The notes: a model not told the origin generated them from the letters alone. A stretch of DNA of 64,000 nucleotides from DASZOC01 sp035550975 (GCA_035550975.1 DASZOC010000032.1:1-64000), one strand, 5' to 3'. Counted from the stretch's first letter, positions 33,510 through 42,622 are shown. A program made the numbers and translations.

Positions 33510-35606
33510 CTAGTCGCAGCGAGTCAGGCGCTCTCCCCCGAAACAGCTGTCGCGGTCGCTTCCACCGTCGAGGTAGTCGTTGCCCCGGCCTCCCCTGAGC
33601 AGGTCTGGTCCGGGACCCCCCTGGAGGGAATCGTCGCTCCCTCTACCCACGAGCACGTCGCGGGCGCGCCCTGGGCCGCCGCGCAGGTCGTCTCGATCGG
33701 GACCTCCCACGAGACGGTCCCGCCCTCGGCCTCCCACCACGATGTCGCGATTGCCACCGGCGTACTCTTCGGTGCCGGAGCCCCCATAGATCCTGTCGCT
33801 GCCTCCTTGACCGAAGAGCGAATCGATCCCAGCGTTGCCGAGGACAAGGTCGTTACCGGATCCTGCGAAGACCGCATCCCATCCGGAAGTCATGCGGATC
33901 TCGTCGTTGCCTGACCCGCCGTAGACGATGTCCTGACCTCCGCCACCGTCGATGAAGTCGTTCCCGCCGAGGCCGCAGATCAGGTCGTTCGCGCTGGTGC
34001 CGTCGATCCTGTCTCCGCTCTGCGTGCCGGGGTGGGTGCAAGGTGATCCGCCCGGCGAAAGCCTGCTGACCGTGGCATCCGTCGAATAGTAGTTAGCGCC
34101 GCGATGCTCGCGGAACGCACCCGGGGTCGTGGGGAAGTTGTGCGACGAGGAGCTGCCCCCGACGATCACGTCGCCGTCGAACACGTCGATGCCGTAGGCA
34201 CGGTCGTTACCGGGGGAGAAATCTCTCGTCTCGTAATCGTCGCTGCCCATACCACCGAGATAGGTGCTGTAACGGAGTCGGCTGCCGTCGGCAGACAGCC
34301 TGGCGATCACCTGATCGTTGTCGAATTCCGTCGGCGGGGGATCGACCATCAACAGATCGCGAGGCGGGAACGGATCGAAGGCATCAGACGTGACCGGGAA
34401 ATCGGACGAGTCTGTCTCGCCCGCGACGAACGCGCTGCCGTCCCGATTGGCGTGGACGGCGCTGAGCTGATCGTCCCGCGCCCCGCCCATCAGTGTCGAG
34501 TAAACGAACCGGTCGCCGCTCGGGGACACTCTCGTCACGAAACCATCGGGGTCACCGAACGATCCTGGATCGTAGGTGCGCTGCAAGGCTGTATTGCTCG
34601 TTGGGAAGTCACTGGAATGGGTCGCGCCGACCACCACGGCAGAGCCGTCGTCATGAAGGTCGATCGCCTCGATCGTGTCTGCGAGGCGTCCTCCCAAGTA
34701 GGTCGAGTACCTGATTGTCCCGCCGCCCGGTGCCAGCTTGGTGACGAAGGAATCCCAATCGCCCCGGCGCGACGAGATGGGTGCTCCGGCAGTGACGGGG
34801 AAGTCACCGGACCTGGTTACCCCCGCTACGTAAGCCGCTCCCGTGTCGTCCACGGCGACGCCTGTAGCACCCCATCTGTCCGCCCATACCACCGGCCCTT
34901 CGCTCGAAGATCCGCCCAGCAGCGTGGAGTAGACGATGCTGCTGCCGTCTGCAGACAGCTGGGTAACGAAGGTGTCGGTGTGCCCATCGAGGGCGCCGTC
35001 GTAGGCACCTTGCGTCGTGGGGAACGTGTCGGAGTTGGTCCTGCCACTGACGTACGCGTGACCCTCGTCGTCGACGTCGATGCCGAACGCCTGCTCGTAC
35101 CCAGAGGTACCGAGATAGCTCCCGTACAGGAGGGCCCCGGCCGGGGATACCTTCGCGACGAAAGCGTCTACCCGCCCGCCTCCCACCGGCTGCGCCGCCC
35201 CCGGAGTTGAGGTGAAGCTGTGAGTTTCGACCGACCCCGTGACGTAAGCATTCCCCTGTGCGTCGAGAGCAAGATCTTTCGCCACTCCACCATCGCCGAG
35301 CTTCACCATGTAGAGGAGCTCGCTCCCGTCGGCGGAGAGCTTGGCTACGAAGGGGAACGCGCGCGTCTCATCGGACTCGCCTGTTCCGTCGGGGAAGTCC
35401 TTCGATGAGGAGAATCCGGCAATCACCACGTTGCCCTCCGAGTCCGCGGCGACTTCATTGATCGACTCGTCGAAGCCGTGACCGCCGATATACGTCGAAG
35501 AGATGAGTTGGTTCGCCCCCGCACCTTGAGCAGCGGTGGGATCGGTCGGGAGCAGCGCTGCGGACATCGCTAACGATGCGAGCACAAGCAGTCGGGTGGC
35601 AAACAT
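33510..35606 (-). CDS. Secreted SBBP beta-propeller protein with RTX C-terminus
   Basis: About 698 residues. ATG 35606 after GAGAGGAGT gives a signal peptide (MFATRLLVLASLAMSAALLP). Residues about 35-480 contain at least six SBBP-type repeats of 55-60 residues with 'YSTYLGG', 'D...D.G.AYV.G.T.S.DFP.T..A'. The last 165 residues are RTX nonapeptides (GLGGNDFIDGGGGQD, GGSGNDEIRM). The C-terminus has two Cys (SCFGGERLTRCD), as does the other RTX protein at 17230. A surface or matrix protein that needs Ca to fold is likely; no enzymatic domain is seen. Confidence 0.85.
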   Translation of the reverse strand: MFATRLLVLASLAMSAALLPTDPTAAQGAGANQLISSTYIGGHGFDESINEVAADSEGNVVIAGFSSSKDFPDGTGESDETRAFPFVAKLSADGSELLYMVKLGDGGVAKDLALDAQGNAYVTGSVETHSFTSTPGAAQPVGGGRVDAFVAKVSPAGALLYGSYLGTSGYEQAFGIDVDDEGHAYVSGRTNSDTFPTTQGAYDGALDGHTDTFVTQLSADGSSIVYSTLLGGSSSEGPVVWADRWGATGVAVDDTGAAYVAGVTRSGDFPVTAGAPISSRRGDWDSFVTKLAPGGGTIRYSTYLGGRLADTIEAIDLHDDGSAVVVGATHSSDFPTSNTALQRTYDPGSFGDPDGFVTRVSPSGDRFVYSTLMGGARDDQLSAVHANRDGSAFVAGETDSSDFPVTSDAFDPFPPRDLLMVDPPPTEFDNDQVIARLSADGSRLRYSTYLGGMGSDDYETRDFSPGNDRAYGIDVFDGDVIVGGSSSSHNFPTTPGAFREHRGANYYSTDATVSRLSPGGSPCTHPGTQSGDRIDGTSANDLICGLGGNDFIDGGGGQDIVYGGSGNDEIRMTSGWDAVFAGSGNDLVLGNAGIDSLFGQGGSDRIYGGSGTEEYAGGNRDIVVGGRGRDRLVGGPDRDDLRGGPGRARDVLVGRGSDDSLQGGPGPDLLRGGRGNDYLDGGSDRDSCFGGERLTRCD

Positions 35607-35752
35607 ATAGACTCCTCTCGAAGGGGTCGTCAAGAACTCAGACAGCCCATCCCCCGACAAGGTTGCTTGTCTTGTGACGCTGCTAACCGCGGCGTCTTGG
35701 TAGGGAGAGGTAGAGAGGCACGCAATCTCTGAGCTGCGCGCTGAGAGACGGC

Positions 35753-35796
35753 GGTGGGTCGCCAGGGAATCGAACCCTGAACCTACGGATTAAGAG
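35753..35796 (-). repeat. 3' half of a tRNA-Lys gene (probable attachment-site remnant)
   Basis: On the minus strand the sequence has an anticodon loop CTCTTAA (anticodon CTT), stem half TCCGT, a T-arm CAGGG-TTCGATT-CCCTG, and an acceptor half GCGACCC with discriminator A. The expected 5' half, which would pair as ACGGA and GGGTCGC, is not present upstream. Isolated tRNA 3' halves are the usual att sequence left by tRNA-targeted integrases. Confidence 0.7.
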
Positions 35797-35857
35797 AGTG
35801 ATAAGTCGCGATCTCGTGACCTGCGGTTTTGTTCCAAAACGTACTTTGATCTGCGAT

Positions 35858-35895
35858 GTCGTTTCTCATCACTTCTCGTCGTTTCGCATCATTTT
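35858..35895. repeat. Short direct repeat in an AT-rich stretch
   Basis: GTCGTTTCTCATCACTTC (35858-35875) and GTCGTTTCGCATCATTTT (35878-35895) match at 15 of 18 positions. The region 35800-35940 is clearly less GC-rich than its surroundings and has no gene. It lies between the tRNA-Lys half and the tRNA-Sec gene and may be foreign or promoter-associated DNA. Confidence 0.5.
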
Positions 35896-35932
35896 TCGCC
35901 GTCGCGTGGGTTTTTTGTGGGCTTTTTCGGAC

Positions 35933-35961
35933 TTGACATTCGCGTCGACAATCACGGTGCA
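35933..35961 (+). promoter_or_regulatory. Putative promoter of the tRNA-Sec gene
   Basis: TTGACA at 35933-35938 is a consensus -35 box. Seventeen bases later GGTGCA (35956-35961) stands where the -10 box should be, and 35970, the first base of the tRNA, is nine bases beyond. The -10 box is poor, but the geometry fits a stable RNA promoter with almost no leader. Confidence 0.5.
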
Positions 35962-35969
35962 ACGGACCA

Positions 35970-36066
35970 GGAATCCGTAGGCTGGCCCCCCTGCCGGTCT
36001 TCAAAGCCGGTGCGCGGCTAACCCCGGTGGGTGGCTTCGATTCCCATCCGCCTCCGCTCCGATTCC
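35970..36066 (+). tRNA. selC: tRNA-Sec (anticodon UCA), unusual T-arm
   Basis: The anticodon arm CCGGT-CTTCAAA-GCCGG gives anticodon TCA. The D-arm GTAGG-CTGGCCC-CCTGC and the long variable region fit tRNA-Sec. The acceptor GGAATCCG pairs with CCGATTCC except for one C-C. The T-arm is odd: GGTGGGTGG (36026-36034) and CCATCCGCC (36044-36052) can form nine pairs around loop CTTCGATTC, and six unpaired bases follow before the acceptor. Removing 36032-36035 and 36051-36061 would restore a canonical 8+5 structure. CCA is not encoded. An own promoter is visible, and selD in this window needs such a tRNA. Confidence 0.65.
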
Positions 36067-36176
36067 TGGCGCCGGAAAAGCAACGTACTGCGTCGTAACC
36101 CGTCTCTTCTTGAACCCGACCGACGCATATCGCGCGACGAGAGGAATGCGCCGCCTGAGGGTCGAAATCTTGGGTC

Positions 36177-37745
36177 ATGGGTCGAGTGGAGAACCAGCGC
36201 CGGGCGTTCCGGATCGTCGCTCTCGCCGCATCGATCGCCATAATCGCGGGAGCCGGCATCGCGCGATCGAGTGGAAACCGATCTGCGATCACGAACTTCA
36301 CGCAATGGTCTCACCTTCACAACGACTACGCCGTTCCGCATGTACACGGTCCGAACGTGGCCGCGAGGCAGGACGCCAAGATGCCGCGCGCCGTCACTGC
36401 GATCGAGGCCGCCACACCCCGTGCGAGATGCGGACCGGGGTCTCGTCCCGAGACCGGTCACCAGGGGCGGGTCCCGCTCGCCGACTTCAAGAGCGGCCGC
36501 GCGGACAAGCCGTACACGTGCAACGCGGAGTTGGTAGCGCGTCATGGGATAAGCGGTGGCTTCGCCGTGCATCGGTACGTCGACAATGCGGGTCACGAAT
36601 GTGCGATCTACGACAGCTCGCTGCTGTTCGGGAGAGAGATTCCGCGCGGGGCCGAACCCGGCACCTACGTCCTCGATATGAGCAACCCGGCGAAGCCGAA
36701 GCACGCCGCGACCTTGCAAACCCCGGCGATGATGTCTCCGCACGAGTCACTCCGACTGAATCAGAAGCGCGGGCTCCTTGCGGCGAACATGGGTACGGCC
36801 ACCACCTATCCGGGCTTCGTCGACGTCTACGACCTCTCGAAGGACTGTCGCAACCCCGTGCTCCGTTCGAGCACTCCGCTTGCGCTTGCCGGTCACGAAG
36901 GCGCTTTTTCACCCGACGGTCGTACGTACTGGGCGGCGACCACCGCGGCTCCCGGAGTGACAGCGATCGATCTAACTGATCCAGACCTGCCGAGGGTGGC
37001 GTGGCGGAGCCAGGAATACGCGTCACACGGCTTGAGCATCTCGCCGGATGGCAAGAGGGCTTACCTCTCGGAGGTCGCCGATTTCGTTACGACCACATCG
37101 ATGGGCGCTGGAGGCTTCACGATCCTCGACGTCAGCGAAGTACAGAAGCGCGTGACCGTACCGACCGTTCGGGAGGTCGGCTCCATCACGTGGCCCGAGG
37201 TCAGCATCCCGCAGAACAGCGTTCCCGTGGCGATCGATGGCCGCAGCTACGCAATCCAGTTCGACGAGTACGACAGCAACGTCTGGAGTGACGACCGCTC
37301 GGACACGGTCGGAGGGGTGCATGTGATCGACCTCGAGAACGAGCGTCGCCCTCGGATAGTCAGCCGGATCCGTCTCGAGGTTCACCAGCAGGAAGCGCGA
37401 GAGACCGATCAGTGGAATGACCCGGGCGCCGATTCAGGGGGCCAGGGTTACGCCCCGCATTATTGCTCCGTCCCACGGACCGTGGAGCCGAAGATTCTTG
37501 CTTGCAGCATGATCCTTTCGGGTCTCCGCGTCTTCGACATCAGGGATCCGAAGCATCCTCGCGAAATCGCTTACTTCAACCAGCCTCCGCCGATGAGCGA
37601 CTATGCAACGCTCAGCGGTTCGTATGCGATGTCGGCTCCTGCCTTCGTTCCCGAACGAGGCGAGATCTGGTACTCCGACAGCAACTCCGGATTCTTCAAC
37701 GTCCGCTTGACCAACGCAGCCAGGCGGTTGCTCGACGACTCGTAA
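36177..37745 (+). CDS. Secreted LVIVD-repeat protein
   Basis: 522 residues. An N-terminal hydrophobic segment (RIVALAASIAIIAGAGIA) is a signal peptide or anchor. The body holds repeats such as GTYVLDMSNPAKPKHAATLQ, FTILDVSEVQK, GGVHVIDLENERRPRIVSRI and LRVFDIRDPKHPREIAYF, the LVIVD pattern of a seven-bladed propeller. His and Asp/Glu-rich turns (HNDY, HESL, HEGAFSPDG) may bind metal. Homologous proteins are common but uncharacterised in Actinobacteria. It lies alone between the tRNA-Sec gene and the Ipd operon. Confidence 0.8.
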   Translation: MGRVENQRRAFRIVALAASIAIIAGAGIARSSGNRSAITNFTQWSHLHNDYAVPHVHGPNVAARQDAKMPRAVTAIEAATPRARCGPGSRPETGHQGRVPLADFKSGRADKPYTCNAELVARHGISGGFAVHRYVDNAGHECAIYDSSLLFGREIPRGAEPGTYVLDMSNPAKPKHAATLQTPAMMSPHESLRLNQKRGLLAANMGTATTYPGFVDVYDLSKDCRNPVLRSSTPLALAGHEGAFSPDGRTYWAATTAAPGVTAIDLTDPDLPRVAWRSQEYASHGLSISPDGKRAYLSEVADFVTTTSMGAGGFTILDVSEVQKRVTVPTVREVGSITWPEVSIPQNSVPVAIDGRSYAIQFDEYDSNVWSDDRSDTVGGVHVIDLENERRPRIVSRIRLEVHQQEARETDQWNDPGADSGGQGYAPHYCSVPRTVEPKILACSMILSGLRVFDIRDPKHPREIAYFNQPPPMSDYATLSGSYAMSAPAFVPERGEIWYSDSNSGFFNVRLTNAARRLLDDS

Positions 37746-38028
37746 CGCAATACGGCCTTCAAAACGGCTGCGCCGGCTAGCCGCGGTCGGCCGACCACAG
37801 GGGTTTTGTTCTTCGACCTTCTCGCGCTGCACCAGTCTGCTGGTGGGGACCTCTACCCATCCTGGCTCGGTGAGCACCGCCATCTCCCTTTTCACCGGCG
37901 CCAGCATCGCCAGGGCGAACTGGGACGACTGACTTCCCGGATGGTCGTATATATGGCGGGTTATCACGCTAGTAGCCGTCTCGGATGAGCGGCACAATGA
38001 AACCTGTTCCGCCCTCCGAGGGAGATCT
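37746..38028. other. Intergenic region with a fragment resembling tRNA-Sec
   Basis: No gene is seen. At 37757-37790 the sequence CTTCAAAACGGCTGCGCC and onward resembles the anticodon loop to variable-arm part of the tRNA-Sec gene at 35970 (shared CTTCAAA, TGCG, CGGCTA, CGGT in the same order), but no stem or T-arm follows. A 12-base palindrome GGTCGGCCGACC adjoins it and may act as a weak terminator. The ipdA-like gene promoter must lie in the last 150 bases. Confidence 0.35.
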
Positions 38029-38820
38029 ATGGCAGACAAACTCGTGTCACTCCAGGACGCTGTTGCATCCATCCGAGATGGTGATCAGATCGCTTTCGGG
38101 GGAGGTGGCTTGAACCGCAAGCCCCTCACCGCGGCCAAAGAGGTGGCTCGGTCACACGCAGCTGATCTGCGGCTGGTCGCCTTTCTCGGCGGGCCCGAGG
38201 TGGACCTCTTGATCGGGCTGGGCAAGGCAAGCTCAGTCCATTTCGCCTACGTGGGGCTCGATACCTTTGGGATGGCGCCCAATTTCCGCAAGGCGCGCGA
38301 ACAGGGTCTCATCGAGGCCATCGAAGCCACGGAATTCATAGTCCTGACGGGGCTGGAAGCGGCGGTCAAGAAGGTCACGTTCCTGCCGACGAAGTCCGCA
38401 CTGGGCTCCGACATCCTGGCGCTCGCAAACACACCGTTCAAGGTGTTCTCGTGTCCCCTAACCGGGACGGAGCTCGTAGCCGTACCGGCGCTGCAGCCCG
38501 ACGTCGCCTTCATCCACGTCAACGAGGCCGACGCTTCGGGCAACGGCTTCATTCATGGAGATGAGTTTGGGGACCTCCTGTTGGCCCGGGCGGCGAAGCG
38601 CACGTACCTGACCGCAGAGCGTGTGGTCGAACGCCCGGCAACCAGAGGTCATTTCATCTCCAGGCTGTGGGTCGACGGTGTTTGTGAAACGCCCGGGGGA
38701 AGCGGGTTCACGGCCATGTTCCCCGATCGTCGCCTCGACGGCCAGGGGGCCGCGGAGTACGCGGCGAAGGCGAAGGACGAGGCCTGGTTGCGCTCCTTCG
38801 TCTCAGAGGAGGCTGCGTGA
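38029..38820 (+). CDS. ipdA: CoA-transferase family I subunit A, IpdA-like
   Basis: 263 residues. N-terminus MADKLVSLQDAVASIRDGDQ, then IAFGGGGLNRKPLTAAKE, which corresponds to the IpdA start of mycobacteria (glycine-rich loop then RKP). In Mycobacterium tuberculosis and Rhodococcus IpdA and IpdB together hydrolyse the last ring of steroid-derived COCHEA-CoA. The B subunit follows with an overlapping GTGA. Other CoA-transferases share the fold, so the steroid assignment depends on the surrounding IpdF-, FadD3-, FadA6- and IpdC-like genes. Co-transcribed with ipdB and the LAL regulator. Confidence 0.75.
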   Translation: MADKLVSLQDAVASIRDGDQIAFGGGGLNRKPLTAAKEVARSHAADLRLVAFLGGPEVDLLIGLGKASSVHFAYVGLDTFGMAPNFRKAREQGLIEAIEATEFIVLTGLEAAVKKVTFLPTKSALGSDILALANTPFKVFSCPLTGTELVAVPALQPDVAFIHVNEADASGNGFIHGDEFGDLLLARAAKRTYLTAERVVERPATRGHFISRLWVDGVCETPGGSGFTAMFPDRRLDGQGAAEYAAKAKDEAWLRSFVSEEAA

Positions 38821-39689
38821 GTACTCAGACGGCCCCGGCCACCACCACATCGCAGACGTGGACTTGGTCCGACCTCATCATCGCCTGCATAGCGCGCGAG
38901 TTCCACGGAGAGGTGATTGCGACCGGAGCCACGTTGCATTCCTATCTAGCCGCGCGTGTTGCCAAGGCGCTGTACGAATCCGACCTGGCGATCGTCGGGG
39001 GCTCCCTTGCCGGCTTCGATTGCGCCATCATCGTCCCTCAGGTCCTAAACGACGAGTTCGTGTGCGCTCATACTTCGCCAGCTCCCATCGATTGGATGGA
39101 GCAGTGGGACCTCATCGCAGCGGACAAGCTCCGCATCTTCCTCGGGCCGGCGCAGATCGATCGGCACGGCAACTCGAACATCTCGGTGTTGGGCGATTGG
39201 TCCAAGCCGAAGGTGCAGCTCGTCGGCTCTCGAGGAATTCCCGACGATGTAGTCCGTATATCGGAGTTGTACTTCCATGTGGTCCAGCACTCGCCGCGGA
39301 CCTTCGTGGAAAAAGTCGACTTCGTCTGTGGACTGGGGTACGGGGAGGAGCGTAAGAGGCTGGGACTGACCACTGGCCTTCCAAGGCGCGTGGTCTCCGA
39401 CCTCGGGGTGTTCGGTTTCGACGCCGATCGAGGCCATATGGTCATCGAGTCCTTGCACCCTGGCGTGAGCCTGGAGTCGTGCCAGGAACGTACGGGCTTC
39501 GAGTGGCCGCCTTCAGATGGTTCGATCCCCATCACGCAGCCGCCCAGCGAGGACGAGATGCACTGCATCAAAGCACTCGACCCTTGCGGCGTACGTTTCC
39601 TCGGGACCGATGATGCTCCTCCTGATTTGCTCGAGCGGATCGCCGCGGCCGAACATGAGCTGATTCACGAAGCGCGGACGACCCTGTAG
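38817..39689 (+). CDS. ipdB: CoA-transferase family I subunit B, IpdB-like
   Basis: 290 residues starting GTG inside the ipdA stop codon. An N-terminal extension of about 15 Thr/Ala-rich residues precedes the fold (WSDLIIACIAREFHGEVIATG). Motifs: VGGSLAGFDCAIIVPQVL, GPAQIDRHGNSNISVLGDW, and VVSDLGVFGFDADRGHMVIE. The usual family I CoA-transferase catalytic Glu in ENG-type loops is not seen here, which agrees with IpdAB being a hydrolase. Eleven bases separate it from the LuxR-type regulator. Confidence 0.75.
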   Translation: MSTQTAPATTTSQTWTWSDLIIACIAREFHGEVIATGATLHSYLAARVAKALYESDLAIVGGSLAGFDCAIIVPQVLNDEFVCAHTSPAPIDWMEQWDLIAADKLRIFLGPAQIDRHGNSNISVLGDWSKPKVQLVGSRGIPDDVVRISELYFHVVQHSPRTFVEKVDFVCGLGYGEERKRLGLTTGLPRRVVSDLGVFGFDADRGHMVIESLHPGVSLESCQERTGFEWPPSDGSIPITQPPSEDEMHCIKALDPCGVRFLGTDDAPPDLLERIAAAEHELIHEARTTL

Positions 39690-39700
39690 AGAGATTAGGT

Positions 39701-42577
39701 ATGGCAGCAGCGCCGACGCGAGTACCCCTTGCAGGGCGCCTCCTGGAGTTGGGCATGCTCACGGAGTGTTTGAAACAGGTGACCAAAGCCCGCTCCCAGC
39801 CCGTCTTGATCGAAGGCGATCCCGGTGTTGGCAAAACCCGTCTCTTGCACGAGCTTGAGGTACAGGCCGAGGAACTGGGCATCAAGATGCTCTACGGATG
39901 TGCCAACGAGTTCGAGCAGGCGCTTCCCTACGCAGCCCTTGCGAGCACACTAGAGGGGCCGCTCTCGTCTTTGCCCAAGGACTCACTCGCTCAACTGGGG
40001 GGTGCCTCGTGGGAACAGCTCGGCGCCTTGTTTCCGTCGGTGGCGCCGTCTCGGTCGGACAGCATCGATGCTCGAGCCCATGCGCACGTGGTTCTAGCCA
40101 ACATGTTGACGTCGTGGGCGATCGAGGCGCCGATCGTCTTGGCGATCGACGATGCTCACTGGGCAGATCAGGGAACCCTCGAGGTCGTTTCCCTTCTCGC
40201 GCGGCGGTTGCAGGACTCGAGATGCCTTCTGGTTCTCGCTTATCGGGGAAGACCCCCCGAGCTCACGGGTAGGACGGCGGCTCTCTTCGATCAGCTCGCC
40301 CGCGACCCGGCAGCGATCAAGCTCGAGATCGAAACGCTCGACGAGCTCGACTGCTCGAGGTTGGTCTCGAATCTCTTAGAGGGAAAGCCCGACGAAGATC
40401 TCAAGCGGTTGCTGTTCGAAACCACGGGGGGCAATCCTTTCTTCGTGGAGGAAACGGTCCGGTCGCTGGAGCAATCGGGAGCCCTCGACGAGAAAGAGGG
40501 TCGTGTCACAGTCGCCGACGCTACGGTTCCCGTTCCTCCGGGTGCCTCCGGGCTCGTGTACCACCGGATCTTCTCGCTTGGTGCGCCGGCGATGACGATG
40601 GCTCGAGTGGCTTCCGCGACGGGACCGATCGGCCTGGCTGACGCGATCTACCCCGCGGCCATCGCTGCGACCGGCTTGGACGAGACTGCCGCCGAAGAAG
40701 CTCTCGACCAATTGGTAAGAGCCGGAGTACTCCACCATAGCGATCGCGACACACTCGAGTTCGCGCATCCGATAGTGCGATCTCTCATCTACGAGGATCT
40801 CGGGGCGGTGGAGCGTCGCAAGATCCACAGGACGTTGGCGACAGAATTACAAGCGGCTCGGCGCGCCGGAGGAGCCGTCACTGTCCTCGACATCGCCCTT
40901 CATGTCGCGGAGGCGGCCCGCGTCGGCGACCGCGATGCCGTAGAGCTCCTTGCCGCTGCAGGAGACGAAACTCTCGAGCGCGTACCTGCGATCGCCGCGA
41001 CCTGGTACGAGCGAGCGGAGCGGCTGGTGCCCAACTCCGATTCAGTAACCAGAGCAGAGATCCAGACACGGCGCGCGCGTGCCTTGTTTCTTTCGGATGC
41101 ACTCACCGACACGGTAGAGGTCGCCCGCGCGGCCTGGTCGCAGCTCCCGGAAGGGCGGCGCGCTGCCGCGGCGGGAATCGTAGTGGCGGCTTTGACCGGG
41201 CTCGGCCGTCTCGATGAGGCTGGGGAGGAAGTCGATAGGGCCCTCGAGGAAGCGCATGCTCGCGACGAGAGCCGGGGCCGTTTGCTCGCCCACCGGATGT
41301 CCGTCTTGCTCTACGAAGGGCGCGTGCGCGAAGCGAAGGGTTGCGGGGACGAGTCGCTGGAGCTCATCGGAGATGACCTTGCCGCCCGGGTGCGCGTCGT
41401 GCGGCAACTCTCCCAAGTCGCGTTCGTCACCGGCGATCTGGAGCAGCACCGTCAGCTTCACAGTCAGGCATTGGATCTCGCTAGGACATTGCCCGCCGGC
41501 ACGACAGTTTCTATCCAGTCCTACGGTGGCATCTGCCTCGTCGGCGTCGGCGAGCTTGGAGAGGCCCGGGTCATGCTCGAGGAGGCGGAACGTCTGTCGG
41601 AGCTACACGGGACGCTCGTCTACAGGCCGTTGATCGATATGGGCCTCGCGACCCTCCGCCGGATGGAAGGGCGGTGGGGCGACGCTCTGGCCCACAGTAT
41701 GGACGTGATCGAAGAGGCCGAGCGCAGTGGACGAGTCGACACGATGGCCAGTTGGGCGACCTTGATCGCGATCCTGAGCGACCGCGGCGAGTTCGGAGCT
41801 GCACGCCGCTACCTATCGAAGCTGGAAACCGAGGAGGCGGCATCGAATCAGCTCGTGTGGCCCTATCTGATGTGGTGCCGAGCCCACTTCGAGCGATTGC
41901 GCGGAAAAGCGGCAACGGCCGTCGATCTCTTGAACCAGGTCGTAACCGTTCACGACGCCCAGGGGCTCGTCATCCCCGCGGTGGGCTTACTGGAGATGGT
42001 TGAGTCTCTGCTGGACGCGGGGCGGCATGGAGAAGCGAAGCTTGCGGCCGCTCGCCTCGTCGAGCTTGCCGAGAAGATAGGCACCGATTATCTCCATGCA
42101 GTAGCGGATTACGCGGAGCTGTTGGTCTCGGGCGACGCTGATGCGGGGGCGCACGCCCGACGGCGATTCGACGAGCTCCAGATGCCCTTCGAGCTCGCCC
42201 AAACGGAGCTTGCTCTGGCCGCGGCTCTGCACGACGCCGACATCCTGACCGGGACCTACCACCGCTTCGAGAAATTGGGGGCAGAACCCTGGCGACGCCG
42301 GGCCGGCGCCGCGTTGCGGAGTATGGGCCAGCCGGTCCCGAGACGGAGCCGGAAGCGACAGGGGCAGGGACTGTCGGACCTTGAGGAACAGGTCACGAGG
42401 CTAGTCGCCGAGGGCTTGTCGAATCGCGAGATCGCATCAGCTCTGTCGCTAAGCCCTCGCACGGTCGAGACGTACCTGTCGCGTATCTACACCAAGACCG
42501 GATGCGAGTCGCGGACCGAGCTTGCGGTTGCCGTCTCGGCGCGTCGGCTCGACCAGCCGAACAGCGAACCTCGCTGA
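39701..42577 (+). CDS. Large ATP-binding LuxR-family regulator (LAL/MalT-like)
   Basis: 958 residues. Walker A GDPGVGKTRLL at about residue 38 and Walker B IVLAIDDAHWAD at about 145 form an AAA/STAND module. A long TPR-like helical region (residues about 400-870) senses ligand in this class. The C-terminal LuxR HTH reads LSDLEEQVTRLVAEGLSNRE, then IASALSLSPRTVETYLSRIYTKTG. Third gene of the ipdA–ipdB operon, so probably the activator of the Ipd genes and perhaps of the two hydrolase units. The KstR2 repressor normally found with such genes is not in this window. Confidence 0.85.
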   Translation: MAAAPTRVPLAGRLLELGMLTECLKQVTKARSQPVLIEGDPGVGKTRLLHELEVQAEELGIKMLYGCANEFEQALPYAALASTLEGPLSSLPKDSLAQLGGASWEQLGALFPSVAPSRSDSIDARAHAHVVLANMLTSWAIEAPIVLAIDDAHWADQGTLEVVSLLARRLQDSRCLLVLAYRGRPPELTGRTAALFDQLARDPAAIKLEIETLDELDCSRLVSNLLEGKPDEDLKRLLFETTGGNPFFVEETVRSLEQSGALDEKEGRVTVADATVPVPPGASGLVYHRIFSLGAPAMTMARVASATGPIGLADAIYPAAIAATGLDETAAEEALDQLVRAGVLHHSDRDTLEFAHPIVRSLIYEDLGAVERRKIHRTLATELQAARRAGGAVTVLDIALHVAEAARVGDRDAVELLAAAGDETLERVPAIAATWYERAERLVPNSDSVTRAEIQTRRARALFLSDALTDTVEVARAAWSQLPEGRRAAAAGIVVAALTGLGRLDEAGEEVDRALEEAHARDESRGRLLAHRMSVLLYEGRVREAKGCGDESLELIGDDLAARVRVVRQLSQVAFVTGDLEQHRQLHSQALDLARTLPAGTTVSIQSYGGICLVGVGELGEARVMLEEAERLSELHGTLVYRPLIDMGLATLRRMEGRWGDALAHSMDVIEEAERSGRVDTMASWATLIAILSDRGEFGAARRYLSKLETEEAASNQLVWPYLMWCRAHFERLRGKAATAVDLLNQVVTVHDAQGLVIPAVGLLEMVESLLDAGRHGEAKLAAARLVELAEKIGTDYLHAVADYAELLVSGDADAGAHARRRFDELQMPFELAQTELALAAALHDADILTGTYHRFEKLGAEPWRRRAGAALRSMGQPVPRRSRKRQGQGLSDLEEQVTRLVAEGLSNREIASALSLSPRTVETYLSRIYTKTGCESRTELAVAVSARRLDQPNSEPR

Positions 42578-42622
42578 TACTTCGATCGATCTGGCCGACG
42601 CGGCGTGTTCGCTTCCGCCGTG

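Noticed and set aside
35783..36301. 172-residue minus-strand ORF with 'GGGWESKPPTG'
   Set aside because: It runs through the antisense of tRNA-Sec and the AT-rich gap and has no start signal or family pattern.
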